A DNA stretch of 64,000 bases. Source: Oryzisolibacter sp. LB2S (GTDB taxonomy: Bacteria; Pseudomonadota; Gammaproteobacteria; Burkholderiales; Burkholderiaceae_C). The stretch is from contig NZ_CP160388.1 in assembly GCF_040732315.1 (NCBI RefSeq), positions 1,637,501 to 1,701,500 on the forward strand. Direction: 5' to 3'. Under the pieces are notes generated by a model, which was not told the DNA's origin, searched no databases, and saw nothing but the letters and a program-made list of their open reading frames with translations. This document shows positions 28,572-36,286 of this stretch, in pieces; the first letter of the stretch is position 1; each line of letters begins with the position of its first letter. A program made the translations under genes and the position numbers.

Positions 28572-29239
28572 GCGGCGGCCGGCTCGCTGTGCAGCCTGTA
28601 GCCCAGGCCGCGCACTGTCTCGATGTGCGTGCGTCCGAGCTTGCGGCGCAGGCGGCTGATGAATACCTCCAGCGTGTTGCTGTCGGTCTCGTCGCCCCAG
28701 CCGTAGAGGGCGTCCTGCAGGTTTTCGCGCGTGTGGATGCGGCCGGGGCGCGTGGCCAGCACGCGCAGCAGGGCCCATTCCTTCTGTGTCAGCGCGATGG
28801 GCACGCTGGCGCGGCGCACCTGCTCGCGCGCCAGATCGATCTGCAGGTCGCCCAGCACCAGCACCGGGGTATCGGCCGCGCTGCGGCGGCGCTCCACCGC
28901 GCGCAGCCGCGCGAGCAGTTCGCCGGGGTCGTAGGGCTTGATGAGGTAGTCGTCCGCGCCCGCGTCCAGGCCGCGTATGCGGTCGCTGACCTGATCGCGT
29001 GCGGTGAGCACGATGACGATGGGGCGCTGCCGCAGCGCGCGCAGCTGGGGCAGCAGGGCCAGGCCGTCGCCGTCGGGCAGATGCAGGTCGAGCAGCACGG
29101 CCGCGTATTGCGCACCATGCAGCGCCGCCTCGGCCTCGCTCAGGCTGCCCGTGGCATCGACCACGAAGGCCTTGGCGCGCAGATAGCCGCACACGGCGTC
29201 GGACAGGGCCAGATCGTCTTCGACCAGCAGCACACGCAT
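28568..29239 (-). CDS. OmpR-family response regulator, PmrA/QseB-like
   Basis: A 223-residue regulator. The receiver domain has the acidic pair in LLVEDD, the phosphorylated Asp51 in LLDLHLPDGDG and the Lys in YLIKPYD. The C-terminal winged-helix domain shows LTQKEWALLRVLATRPGR and SNTLEVFISRLRRKLG, typical of OmpR/PmrA. It is co-translated with the kinase. Candidate binding sites, 11-bp-spaced direct repeats of TTCA(G), lie ahead of the divergent phosphatase gene and of eptA. Confidence 0.93.
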   Translation of the reverse strand: MRVLLVEDDLALSDAVCGYLRAKAFVVDATGSLSEAEAALHGAQYAAVLLDLHLPDGDGLALLPQLRALRQRPIVIVLTARDQVSDRIRGLDAGADDYLIKPYDPGELLARLRAVERRRSAADTPVLVLGDLQIDLAREQVRRASVPIALTQKEWALLRVLATRPGRIHTRENLQDALYGWGDETDSNTLEVFISRLRRKLGRTHIETVRGLGYRLHSEPAAA

Positions 29240-29286
29240 GGAGACTCCGTAGATTTTTCCGATGCGGAAAGTGTAGTGGGCGGGGC

Positions 29287-29303
29287 GTTCATGGCGCGTT
29301 CAG
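29287..29303 (+). promoter_or_regulatory. candidate PmrA-type box ahead of the PAP2 gene
   Basis: GTTCAT-N5-GTTCAG, two half-sites in direct repeat 11 bases apart, in the divergent intergenic region 24 bases before the PAP2 start. A CATAGG element follows. The layout resembles the PmrA box (CTTAAG-N5-CTTAAG). A matching site lies ahead of eptA. Confidence 0.5.
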
Positions 29304-29326
29304 GATGGAGGCATAGGCTTGCGCGC

Positions 29327-30025
29327 ATGTTCGATGTTTTGCCGCGCAGACTGGCGCTTGTGTTGCTGCCGCTCGTGCCGCTGCTCCTGTGGGATGCGTC
29401 GGGTCTGGATCTTCCTCTGGCGCGGCTTTTCGGCTCGGCCCAGGGCTTTGCCTGGCGCAGCCACCCAGGCTATGTGCTGCTGCTGCACGAGGTGCCGCGC
29501 GCCCTCAGCATGGCGGCGCTGCTGGCGCTGGCCTGGGGCGCATGGCGGCCCTGGGGTTTTCTGCGCGCCATGGGGGCGGCGGACAGGCGCCAACTCGCGT
29601 TCAGCGTGGCGCTGGCCATGCTGTCCATCACGGCGCTCAAGCGCCTGGCGACGACGAGCTGTCCCTGGGACCTGGCGGAGTTTGGCGGTGTGGCGCACTA
29701 TGTGTCGCACTGGATCTGGGGCGTGCGCGATGGCGGCCCCGGCCATTGCTTTCCCGCGGGCCATGCATCGGCCGGGTTTGGCTATGTGGCGGGCTGGTTC
29801 GTGCTGCGCCGCGCCGCACCGCGCCTGGCAACCCGCTGGTTGTTGGCGAGCCTTGTCCTGGGCTGCGTGCTGGGCCTGGCGCAGCAGGTGCGCGGCGCGC
29901 ACTACATGAGCCACACGCTCTGGACGGCATGGTTCTGCTGGGCTGTGGGCCTGCTGGTGGACGAGGCCGTGCAACGCTGGCGCAGCAGGACCTGCGCGCG
30001 GGATACAAACCTGAACGAAACCTGA
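29327..30025 (+). CDS. PAP2-family phosphatase
   Basis: A 232-residue membrane phosphatase with about six helices. The three PAP2 motifs are present: KRLATTSCPW for the first, GHCFPAGHASAGFG for the second (PSGH-like), and VRGAHYMSHTLWTAW for the third, with the catalytic His. Relatives include lipid phosphatases such as PgpB and LpxE/LpxT-type lipid A enzymes. Its place between a PmrAB-like system and eptA suggests action on lipid A or undecaprenyl pyrophosphate. The start at 29327 is chosen because the first membrane helix follows at once. eptA starts 47 bases after the stop. Confidence 0.85.
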   Translation: MFDVLPRRLALVLLPLVPLLLWDASGLDLPLARLFGSAQGFAWRSHPGYVLLLHEVPRALSMAALLALAWGAWRPWGFLRAMGAADRRQLAFSVALAMLSITALKRLATTSCPWDLAEFGGVAHYVSHWIWGVRDGGPGHCFPAGHASAGFGYVAGWFVLRRAAPRLATRWLLASLVLGCVLGLAQQVRGAHYMSHTLWTAWFCWAVGLLVDEAVQRWRSRTCARDTNLNET

Positions 30026-30032
30026 GCGCCTC

Positions 30033-30049
30033 GTTCAGCCAGCCTTCAG
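30033..30049 (+). promoter_or_regulatory. candidate PmrA-type box ahead of eptA
   Basis: GTTCAG-N5-CTTCAG, with half-sites 11 bases apart as in the site at 29287, followed after 5 bases by CATAGC, a possible -10 element. It lies 23 bases before the annotated eptA start. If transcription starts here the mRNA would have almost no leader. Confidence 0.5.
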
Positions 30050-30071
30050 AGCGCCATAGCACGATGGGCCC

Positions 30072-31826
30072 ATGCTCAGTCTTGCCTCTGCCAACACCGG
30101 CTCCCCATCCTCTCCCACCTCTTTCCATTTGCTCCAGCCCCTGCGGGCCTTGCTGCGCCGCGTGGACGCCTGGATGGCCACGCCCTTGACTGCCCAGCAG
30201 GTCGTGCTGCGCCTGACGCTGTACCTGGTGCTTGCGGCGAACTGGCCACTGTGGCTGCAGATCATGCGCATTGGCGGCGCGCCCAGCCAGCACCTGCGCT
30301 CCATGGCTGCGCTGGCGGTGCTCATCGTCTGCGGCATGGTGGCCATTCTTGCCTTTTTTGCCTGGACGCGCGGCATGCGGCTGCTGTGGTGGCTGGTGGT
30401 GCTGGTCGCAGCGCTCGCGCAGTACTACATGCTGACCTACAAGGTGGTCATGGACCCGGGCATGGCGGCCAATGTGCTGCAGACCGACGCCCGCGAGGCG
30501 GCCGACCTGCTGAGCCTGCGCATGCTGCTGGCCGTGCTGGCTGTGCTCGCGCTGCCCACCTGGTGGCTGCTGCGCGTGCGCATTGTGGCGATGCGGCCGC
30601 TGGCCCAGCTGTGGCGCAACCTCGTGATGCTGGTGCTGGCCCTTGGGGTGGCCGCAGGCACGGTGGCCGCCACGGCGCGTGACCTGGCGCCGCTGATGCG
30701 CAGCCACCCGCAGCTGCGCTATCTGATGAACCCGCTGGCCAGCCTGTATTCGACGCCCGTGGCGGCCCTGCGGCCGGTGTTCGCGCGCAGCCGCACCCTG
30801 GTGCCCATGACCCAGAGGGCCGCGCTGGGGGCTTCCTATGCGGCGGGCGCCAAGCCCATGCTGTTCGTGCTGGTGGTGGGAGAGACCGCACGCGCGGACC
30901 ATTTCGGCATCAATGGCTATGGCCGCGACACCACGCCCGAGCTCGCGCGCCGCGGCGTGCTGAGCTGGCGCGAGGTGCGTTCCTGCGGCACGAGCACGCT
31001 GGCCTCGCTGCCCTGCATGTTCTCGCCGCTGGGCAAGGATGCTTTCGAGTCGCGCGACAACGAATACGAGAACCTGCTGGACGTGGCCCAGGCCGCCGGC
31101 ATGGCCGTGCTGTGGCTGGACAACCAGTCCGGCTGCAAGGGTGTGTGCGATCGGGTGGCTCATGCCAGTGCGTCCGAGGCTCTTCCGCGCGAGGCGCAGG
31201 CCGCCCTGTGCCCTGGTGGCGAATGCGGGGACGAGGCCCTGCTGCACGACCTGGACGCGCGCCTGGCCGCCTTGCCCGCGGCGCAGCGCGAGCGCGGCGT
31301 GCTGCTGGTGCTGCACCAGATGGGCAGCCATGGGCCGGCCTACTACAAGCGCTCGCACGGCGCTGCCAAGCGCTTCCTGCCCGAATGCCGCACCGAGGTG
31401 CTGGCCGATTGCGCCCATCAGGAGCTGGTCAATGCCTACGACAACTCCATCGCGGCAACGGACCTTTTCCTGGGCAAGACCATAGACTGGCTGCAGGCAC
31501 GTTCGGCGCGCTACGACACGGGCCTGCTGTACCTGAGCGACCACGGCGAGTCGCTGGGCGAATACGGCCTGTTCCTGCACGGCATGCCCTACAGCATGGC
31601 GCCCGACGTGCAAAAGCATGTGCCCATGGTGGCCTGGTTGGATGACGCTCTGCTGCGCCGAGGCGGCTTGTCCGGCGCCTGCCTTCGCGCCGGAGCCATC
31701 GCGCCGCTCACGCACGACAACCTCTACCACACCATGCTGGGCCTGCTGGATGTGCAGTCGCCCACGTACACAAGGGCGCTCGATGCCTTCGCCGATTGCC
31801 GCGGCGCGGCCCTGGCCGCGCGCTGA
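30072..31826 (+). CDS. eptA: Phosphoethanolamine transferase, EptA family
   Basis: A 584-residue inner-membrane enzyme that moves phosphoethanolamine from phosphatidylethanolamine to lipid A, the reaction also done by MCR proteins, which lowers binding of cationic peptides. Five membrane helices occupy about residues 45-200. The periplasmic sulfatase-like domain has the metal-binding Glu271 in VVGETARADHFG, the nucleophile Thr309 in SCGTSTLASLPCMFS and metal ligands in LYLSDHGESLGE. The protein is about 35 residues longer than E. coli EptA at its N-terminus. A start at Met35 (30174) would give a family-like 550 residues. It follows the PAP2 gene and probably answers to the adjacent PmrAB-like system. 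Confidence 0.92.
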   Translation: MLSLASANTGSPSSPTSFHLLQPLRALLRRVDAWMATPLTAQQVVLRLTLYLVLAANWPLWLQIMRIGGAPSQHLRSMAALAVLIVCGMVAILAFFAWTRGMRLLWWLVVLVAALAQYYMLTYKVVMDPGMAANVLQTDAREAADLLSLRMLLAVLAVLALPTWWLLRVRIVAMRPLAQLWRNLVMLVLALGVAAGTVAATARDLAPLMRSHPQLRYLMNPLASLYSTPVAALRPVFARSRTLVPMTQRAALGASYAAGAKPMLFVLVVGETARADHFGINGYGRDTTPELARRGVLSWREVRSCGTSTLASLPCMFSPLGKDAFESRDNEYENLLDVAQAAGMAVLWLDNQSGCKGVCDRVAHASASEALPREAQAALCPGGECGDEALLHDLDARLAALPAAQRERGVLLVLHQMGSHGPAYYKRSHGAAKRFLPECRTEVLADCAHQELVNAYDNSIAATDLFLGKTIDWLQARSARYDTGLLYLSDHGESLGEYGLFLHGMPYSMAPDVQKHVPMVAWLDDALLRRGGLSGACLRAGAIAPLTHDNLYHTMLGLLDVQSPTYTRALDAFADCRGAALAAR

Positions 31827-31897
31827 AGGCGTGCGGTCGATTCCCGCGCGCAGGCGTGTGCCGTCGTCACTTGCCCTGTTGGTGGGGGCGGCTGAAG

Positions 31898-32779
31898 TCA
31901 GCCGGCCCAGGGCAGGGCGGGCGCCTCCAGGCGTGGGCCATCAAAGCCCTTGACCTCGCCAAAGCGCGCGCTGCCCGCCTGCCAGTCGCGCTGTGCCTGG
32001 GCGATGTAGGGCCTGCCATGGCCGACGAAGTTCCACCAGATGGTGATGTCCTCGCCGAATGGCGTGCCGCCAATGAGCAGCGCGCGCGTGCCGGCGGGCA
32101 GTTCCATGTCCAGCGTGGCGCCGCCAGGGGGCAGGTACAGCAGCTCGTTGACCGCCAGCGCCTGGCCCTGGACGGTGGCGGGGCCGGTGAGCGGCACCAG
32201 GCCGTACTCGAAGGAAGGATCGAGCGCGAGCGTGAGCGCCGCATCCCGCGTTGCGAGCCAGTCCACGCCCACCAGCGGCGTGTGCACCAGCACGGGCGAG
32301 CGCCGGCCCGCGAAGCTGCCGGCCAGCAGCACGGCCTCGGCGCCGCCATCGCTCCAGCGTGGCAGATCGGGGTAGTGGTCGAAGCGCGGCGCCATGTCGG
32401 CCACGCTGGCGGGCAGCGCGATCCACAGCTGCGCCGTGTGCAGTCGCGTCTCGCCGGCCATGGATTCCTCGGTGTGTGCAATGCCCCGGCCTGCGGTCAT
32501 CAGGTTGACCTGGCCGGGGCGTATGACCTGCTCGTTGCCCAGGCTGTCGCGGTGCAGCACCTCACCCTCGAGCATCCAGGTGAAGGTCTGCAGTCCCGTG
32601 TGCGGGTGCGGGCCCACGCGCAGGCCCTGGCCCGGTGCAAAGTGTGCGGGTCCCGCATGGTCGAGAAAGCACCAGGCGCCAATGGTGCGCCTGAGCCGCG
32701 ACGGCAGCGTGCGCGCCACGGGCACGCCGCCACCGATGTCGGCGGTGCGGGAGGGAATGCGGATGCCGTCGTTGCCCAT
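31898..32779 (-). CDS. Pirin family protein (first of two)
   Basis: A 293-residue bicupin. The metal-binding residues of the N-terminal cupin are in GPHPHTGLQTFTWMLEGE and in AGRGIAHTEES, the pirin His-x-His...Glu pattern. Some bacterial pirins act as quercetin 2,3-dioxygenases or affect redox and stress responses; the role here is not known. The start at 32779 is set by GGAGG nine bases upstream; an ATG at 32791 lies ahead of that site. It follows the second pirin gene after 35 bases on the same strand, so both are probably in one operon. Confidence 0.9.
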   Translation of the reverse strand: MGNDGIRIPSRTADIGGGVPVARTLPSRLRRTIGAWCFLDHAGPAHFAPGQGLRVGPHPHTGLQTFTWMLEGEVLHRDSLGNEQVIRPGQVNLMTAGRGIAHTEESMAGETRLHTAQLWIALPASVADMAPRFDHYPDLPRWSDGGAEAVLLAGSFAGRRSPVLVHTPLVGVDWLATRDAALTLALDPSFEYGLVPLTGPATVQGQALAVNELLYLPPGGATLDMELPAGTRALLIGGTPFGEDITIWWNFVGHGRPYIAQAQRDWQAGSARFGEVKGFDGPRLEAPALPWAG

Positions 32780-32814
32780 GTCTGCCTCCATATGCCTCTG
32801 TCAAAACCTGCGCC

Positions 32815-33708
32815 TCAGCCCATGCGCCCGAAGCGCCCGGAGTTGAAGTCGTTGATCGCCTCCATGATCTGGCGCTGGCTGTTCATGACGAAGGGGCCGT
32901 AGCCGACCACGGGCTCGGCGATGGGCTCGCCGGCCAGCACCAGCAGCTTGGCATCCGCCTGGGCCGCGATCTCCAGCCCCGTGCCCGCGCCAGAGAGCGT
33001 GGCCATCTCGGCCGCGCCCAGCGCCGCTGCGCCGTTGACCGTGACCTGGCCGTCCAGCACCACGACCAGCGTACTCCAGCCCTCGGGCTGCTGCAGGTCG
33101 GCGGACTGGTCCGCGGCCAGGCGCACATCCCACACATTGAGTGGCGAATAGGTGCTGGCCGGGCCCTGCGTGCCGCCAAAACTGCCGGCGATCACGCGCA
33201 CGCGGCCCGCGCCGTCGGGCAGGGGGACGGAGGGGATCTGCGTATCGGTGATGCCCTGGTAATGCGCCGGTGTCATCTTGTGCCGCGCCGGCAGGTTGAC
33301 CCACAGCTGCACCATCTCGAACGGGCCACCGCTCCTGCTGTAGGCCTCGGAGTGGAACTCCTCGTGCAGGATGCCGCCGCCCGCGGTCATCCACTGCACG
33401 TCACCCTTGCCGATGACGCCGCCGGCGCCGGTGGAGTCGCGGTGCTCCACCTCGCCGTCGTACACGATGGTCACCGTCTCGAAACCGCGGTGCGGGTGCT
33501 GGCCCACGCCGCGCCGGTAGCCGTGGTGGGGCTCGAAATGCGTGGGAGCGGCGTAGTCCAGCAGCAGAAACGGACTGCGCTCGGCCACGCCCGTGCCGCT
33601 GTAGCCGAACATGCCTTGCACGGGGAAGCCGTCACCGACCCAGTGGCGTCCGGGCGCCTTGTGGGTCGAGAGGATGCGCTTGAGGGTGGAAATGCTTGCT
33701 GTGCTCAT
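32815..33708 (-). CDS. Pirin family protein (second of two)
   Basis: A 297-residue bicupin. The cupin metal ligands are in VGQHPHRGFETVTIVYDGE and AGGGILHEEF. The C-terminal cupin ends with GPFVMNSQRQIMEAINDF, a stretch seen in YhhW-type quercetinase pirins. AGGAG precedes the ATG at 33708. It shares the general fold but not close sequence with the neighbouring pirin, so the pair is not a recent duplication. An 18-bp inverted motif at 33809-33826, also found between azoR and its LysR gene, lies about 100 bases upstream and is a likely operator. Confidence 0.92.
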   Translation of the reverse strand: MSTASISTLKRILSTHKAPGRHWVGDGFPVQGMFGYSGTGVAERSPFLLLDYAAPTHFEPHHGYRRGVGQHPHRGFETVTIVYDGEVEHRDSTGAGGVIGKGDVQWMTAGGGILHEEFHSEAYSRSGGPFEMVQLWVNLPARHKMTPAHYQGITDTQIPSVPLPDGAGRVRVIAGSFGGTQGPASTYSPLNVWDVRLAADQSADLQQPEGWSTLVVVLDGQVTVNGAAALGAAEMATLSGAGTGLEIAAQADAKLLVLAGEPIAEPVVGYGPFVMNSQRQIMEAINDFNSGRFGRMG

Positions 33709-33808
33709 GGCAGCTCCTGGCTTGCGTGGTGCGCCGGCCCTGTGCCAGCGCATGATGGGATGGTAGGGGCGCCGCCGCTGGACACAAGCCGGCGGTTTTT
33801 CACCAGAT

Positions 33809-33826
33809 CGTTCTGAAATTGGAACG
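33809..33826 (-). promoter_or_regulatory. candidate LysR-type operator upstream of the pirin genes
   Basis: CGTTCTGAAATTGGAACG, an inverted repeat with CGTTC and GAACG arms. It matches the site in the azoR-LysR intergenic region (58966-58983) at 16 of 18 positions. Its place 100 bases before the pirin start suits a LysR-type activator site. Confidence 0.65.
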
Positions 33827-33840
33827 GTGCAAAATACATA

Positions 33841-33890
33841 TGAAAATGGCCTGTAAGCCAACGTGGACAAGCGCGAGCAGCTATCAAATA
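33841..33890. repeat. AGCTAT-ended palindromic repeat, copy 5
   Basis: GAAAATGGCCTGTAAGCC followed by TGGACAAGCGCGAGCAGCTA and TCAAATAT. It lies between the pirin operator and the divergent flavoprotein gene. Confidence 0.78.
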
Positions 33891-33945
33891 TGAGGTTGCT
33901 TGGCTGCTGCCATGCAAGGCCGGCCCGATCTGGGATGATTGGCGC

Positions 33946-35343
33946 ATGCTTTCCGTGCCCGTTGACGCTCCCCATTCCTCCTCCCGCCCGCTGCAATGCG
34001 ATGTCGCCGTCATCGGCGCCGGCCCGGCCGGCCTGATGGCCGCCGAGGTCGCGGCCGCGGCGGGCATGCGCGTGCATGTGTTTGACGCCATGCCGTCCGT
34101 GGGGCGCAAGTTTCTGCTGGCCGGCAAGGGTGGGCTGAACCTCACGCATTCCGAACCCCTGGAGCCATTTCTGTCGCGCTACGGTGAGCGCCGGGCGTGG
34201 CTCGCGCCCTGGCTGCACGCCTTTGGCCCGGCGCAGCTGCGCGCCTGGGCCGATGCCCTGGGGGCCCAGACCTTTGTCGGCAGCTCCGGCCGGGTCTTTC
34301 CCAAGGACATGAAGGCCGCGCCGCTGCTGCGCGCCTGGCTGCACCGCCTGCGCGGCCAGGGCGTGCGGCTGCACATGCGCCACCGCTGGCTGGGCTGGGC
34401 CGATGGTGCTTCTGACGGTGGTGCTGATGGCGGTGCGGCCGTTGGCCCGCAGCAGCTGCGCCTTGCCGCGCCCGCGGGCGAGCTGCAGGTGGCGGCGCGC
34501 GCCGTGGTGCTGGCGCTGGGGGGCGCGAGCTGGCCGCGACTGGGGTCCGACGCGGCCTGGGTGCCGCTCTTGGCGCAGCGCGGCGTGGCCATCACGCCGC
34601 TTGTGCCGGCCAACTGCGGTTTTGACGTGCCGCGCGTGGATGCGCCGCTGGGCGAGACGCGCCGCGCGTTCTTTCTCGAGCTGCTCGGTCGCGGCCCGGC
34701 GCCGGCCGTGGGCTGGACGCCGCATTTCGCCCAGCGCTTCGCGGGCCAGCCGTTCAAGTCGGTTGCGCTGTCGTTCACCGACAGCCGGGGCCGCCGTTTC
34801 GATCGGCGCGGCGAATTCGTGGCCACGGCCACGGGCGTGGAGGGTAGCCTGATCTATGCGGTGTCGGCCTTGCTGCGCGACGAGATCGCCGCCCATGGCC
34901 ACGCGAGCTTTCACCTCGATCTGCTGCCCGATCACACGCCCGAGCGCGTGCTGGCCGAGGTGCGCCACCCGCGCGGCTCGCGCAGCCTGACGAGTCACCT
35001 CAAGGGCCGGCTGGGGCTGGAAGGCATCAAGACCGCCATCCTCTACGAGCAGTTGGGCAGGGAGGGCATGAACGACCCGGTGAAACTTGCCCATGCCATC
35101 AAGCAGCTGCCCATCACCGTGATTGCCGCGCGCCCCGTGCAGGAGGCCATCAGCACCGCGGGCGGCGTGGCCCCGCAGGCCTTGGACGCACACCTGATGC
35201 TGCAGGCCGCGCCGGGCGTGTTCTGCGCGGGCGAGATGCTGGACTGGGAGGCGCCCACGGGCGGCTATCTGCTCACGGCCTGCTGCGCCACGGGCCGCGC
35301 GGCGGGAGAGGGCGCGCTGCGCTGGCTGGCGCGGCAGGCGTAA
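33946..35343 (+). CDS. FAD-dependent flavoprotein, HI0933/YhiN-like (TIGR03862 group)
   Basis: A 465-residue flavoprotein. The N-terminal FAD site is CDVAVIGAGPAGLMAAEVAA. GRKFLLAGKGGLNLTHSEP and SGRVFPKDMKAAPLLRAW are hallmarks of the HI0933 family. Near the C-terminus, STAGGVAPQALDAHLMLQAA and FCAGEMLDWEAPTGGYLL complete the family pattern. The family is conserved but its reaction is poorly known. A Gly/Ala-rich loop near residues 155-165 (GASDGGADGGAA) is probably a local insertion. The gene is divergent from the pirins and stands alone. Confidence 0.87.
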   Translation: MLSVPVDAPHSSSRPLQCDVAVIGAGPAGLMAAEVAAAAGMRVHVFDAMPSVGRKFLLAGKGGLNLTHSEPLEPFLSRYGERRAWLAPWLHAFGPAQLRAWADALGAQTFVGSSGRVFPKDMKAAPLLRAWLHRLRGQGVRLHMRHRWLGWADGASDGGADGGAAVGPQQLRLAAPAGELQVAARAVVLALGGASWPRLGSDAAWVPLLAQRGVAITPLVPANCGFDVPRVDAPLGETRRAFFLELLGRGPAPAVGWTPHFAQRFAGQPFKSVALSFTDSRGRRFDRRGEFVATATGVEGSLIYAVSALLRDEIAAHGHASFHLDLLPDHTPERVLAEVRHPRGSRSLTSHLKGRLGLEGIKTAILYEQLGREGMNDPVKLAHAIKQLPITVIAARPVQEAISTAGGVAPQALDAHLMLQAAPGVFCAGEMLDWEAPTGGYLLTACCATGRAAGEGALRWLARQA

Positions 35344-35385
35344 CCGGCGCGGGGGCGCGGCCACAGCCCCGCTTGTGGCGCGCGG

Positions 35386-35973
35386 TCAGAACTTGGTGCG
35401 GTAATACAGCATGGGCCCGCCACGCCGGGCGCGCAGCACCAGCCGTGAATTGCCCTCGAGCTGCAGGCCGACGGCGCCGAATTCGGGCACCAGGCCACGG
35501 GTGCGCGACGAGTTCCACTGCACCTCCAGCCGCGTGCCATAGCGGTTCTGCTCCTGTTGCCAGATCATGCCTAGCGCGTCGGGCTCCTGGCCATGGCGGC
35601 CGGTGCGTGTCCAGACGGCCATGTCCAGATGACGATCACTGCCCAGCGGCATGCGCCAGCGCACGCCAACGTCCGTGCGCCACGACGCACGGGCCACACC
35701 ATAGGGCCGCGCATCGAGCTGTGCGGGCATGTCCAGGCCAAAGGAAAGGCCCAGGCTGCCCGCGCGGCCGGGCGGCGTCCAGCGCGTGATGTCCACATGC
35801 GTCGCCGCAACCGGCGCATCGGGAGGCGTGACGCGGCTGGAGACCTCGAGCGGCGCCGCGGCCGGTCTGACGACGCCCGTCTGGGCCATGACCGGGCAGG
35901 TGAGACCACTCACCAAGACAGACGCCAGGCCGAGCTGGCGAACGCATCTGCATGCTGTTGCGGGCGAATGCAT
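35386..35973 (-). CDS. Exported protein of unknown function, possible outer-membrane beta protein
   Basis: A 195-residue protein I do not recognise. The first 35 or so residues (MHSPATACRCVRQLGLASVL...) look like a signal peptide ending PVMAQ. The rest alternates polar and hydrophobic residues in short strands (SLGLSFGLDMP, RLEVQWNSS, VGLQLEGNSRLVLRAR). It ends in YYRTKF, a C-terminal aromatic residue as in many outer-membrane beta-barrels. The start at 35973 is chosen for the signal peptide; 24 more residues are possible. It is divergent from the molybdenum-type TonB receptor gene and shares its upstream region, so joint control by ModE is possible. Confidence 0.6.
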   Translation of the reverse strand: MHSPATACRCVRQLGLASVLVSGLTCPVMAQTGVVRPAAAPLEVSSRVTPPDAPVAATHVDITRWTPPGRAGSLGLSFGLDMPAQLDARPYGVARASWRTDVGVRWRMPLGSDRHLDMAVWTRTGRHGQEPDALGMIWQQEQNRYGTRLEVQWNSSRTRGLVPEFGAVGLQLEGNSRLVLRARRGGPMLYYRTKF

Positions 35974-36086
35974 GACATCACTCCCGGAGGCAAGGGCGAT
36001 CGTTGCGTACGAGTATGAGGGAGGGTGCCTGCGCCGAAGTCTCACGGCGGTGGCTGTTCATGTAGGACAAGATCCTGAGACCGTCG

Positions 36087-36108
36087 CCGCCGCCCGTGCG
36101 GGCGGCGG
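36087..36108. terminator. GC-rich hairpin in the divergent region
   Basis: CCGCCGCCCG and CGGGCGGCGG pair perfectly around TG. It has no T-run. It may separate the two divergent transcription units or form part of a leader. Confidence 0.45.
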
Positions 36109-36149
36109 AATTGATCCCCATCAGAAGACGCGGCATGGGCTCCGACAAG

Positions 36150-36173
36150 CGTTATATATGTATGTATATTTCG
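36150..36173 (+). promoter_or_regulatory. ModE box 1
   Basis: CGTTATATA-N6-TATATTTCG, a 9-6-9 inverted repeat. This is the spacing and sequence of known ModE operators (CGTTATAT half-sites). It stands 114 bases before the receptor start. Confidence 0.75.
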
Positions 36174-36243
36174 GTGCGCGGCACGACGCCGGCGGCAGAG
36201 CCCGCTGGCTGACCGGATTTGCGGGGCGGCTTGGCCCGCCCAG

Positions 36244-36267
36244 CGTTGTATATGAGTGTCTATAACG
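36244..36267 (+). promoter_or_regulatory. ModE box 2
   Basis: CGTTGTATA-N6-TCTATAACG, again a 9-6-9 inverted repeat. It ends just before the ribosome site of the receptor gene, where a bound repressor would block transcription. It lies 94 bases from box 1. Confidence 0.72.
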
Positions 36268-36286
36268 AAGAGAGGGTGTGGCGGTG

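Larger units (their letters stand above)
35974..36286. promoter_or_regulatory. divergent regulatory region of the TonB receptor operon
   Basis: This 313-base stretch has no gene. It contains a 10-bp GC-rich perfect hairpin at 36087-36108 and two ModE-type inverted repeats at 36150 and 36244. The AT-rich patches around the repeats contrast sharply with the GC-rich surroundings. A ribosome site (AGAGGG) lies at 36271-36276, ten bases ahead of the ATG at 36287. Confidence 0.7.

Noticed and set aside
36278..36286. GTG at 36278 as start of the TonB receptor
   Set aside because: The ribosome site would be one base away. The ATG at 36287 has proper spacing.
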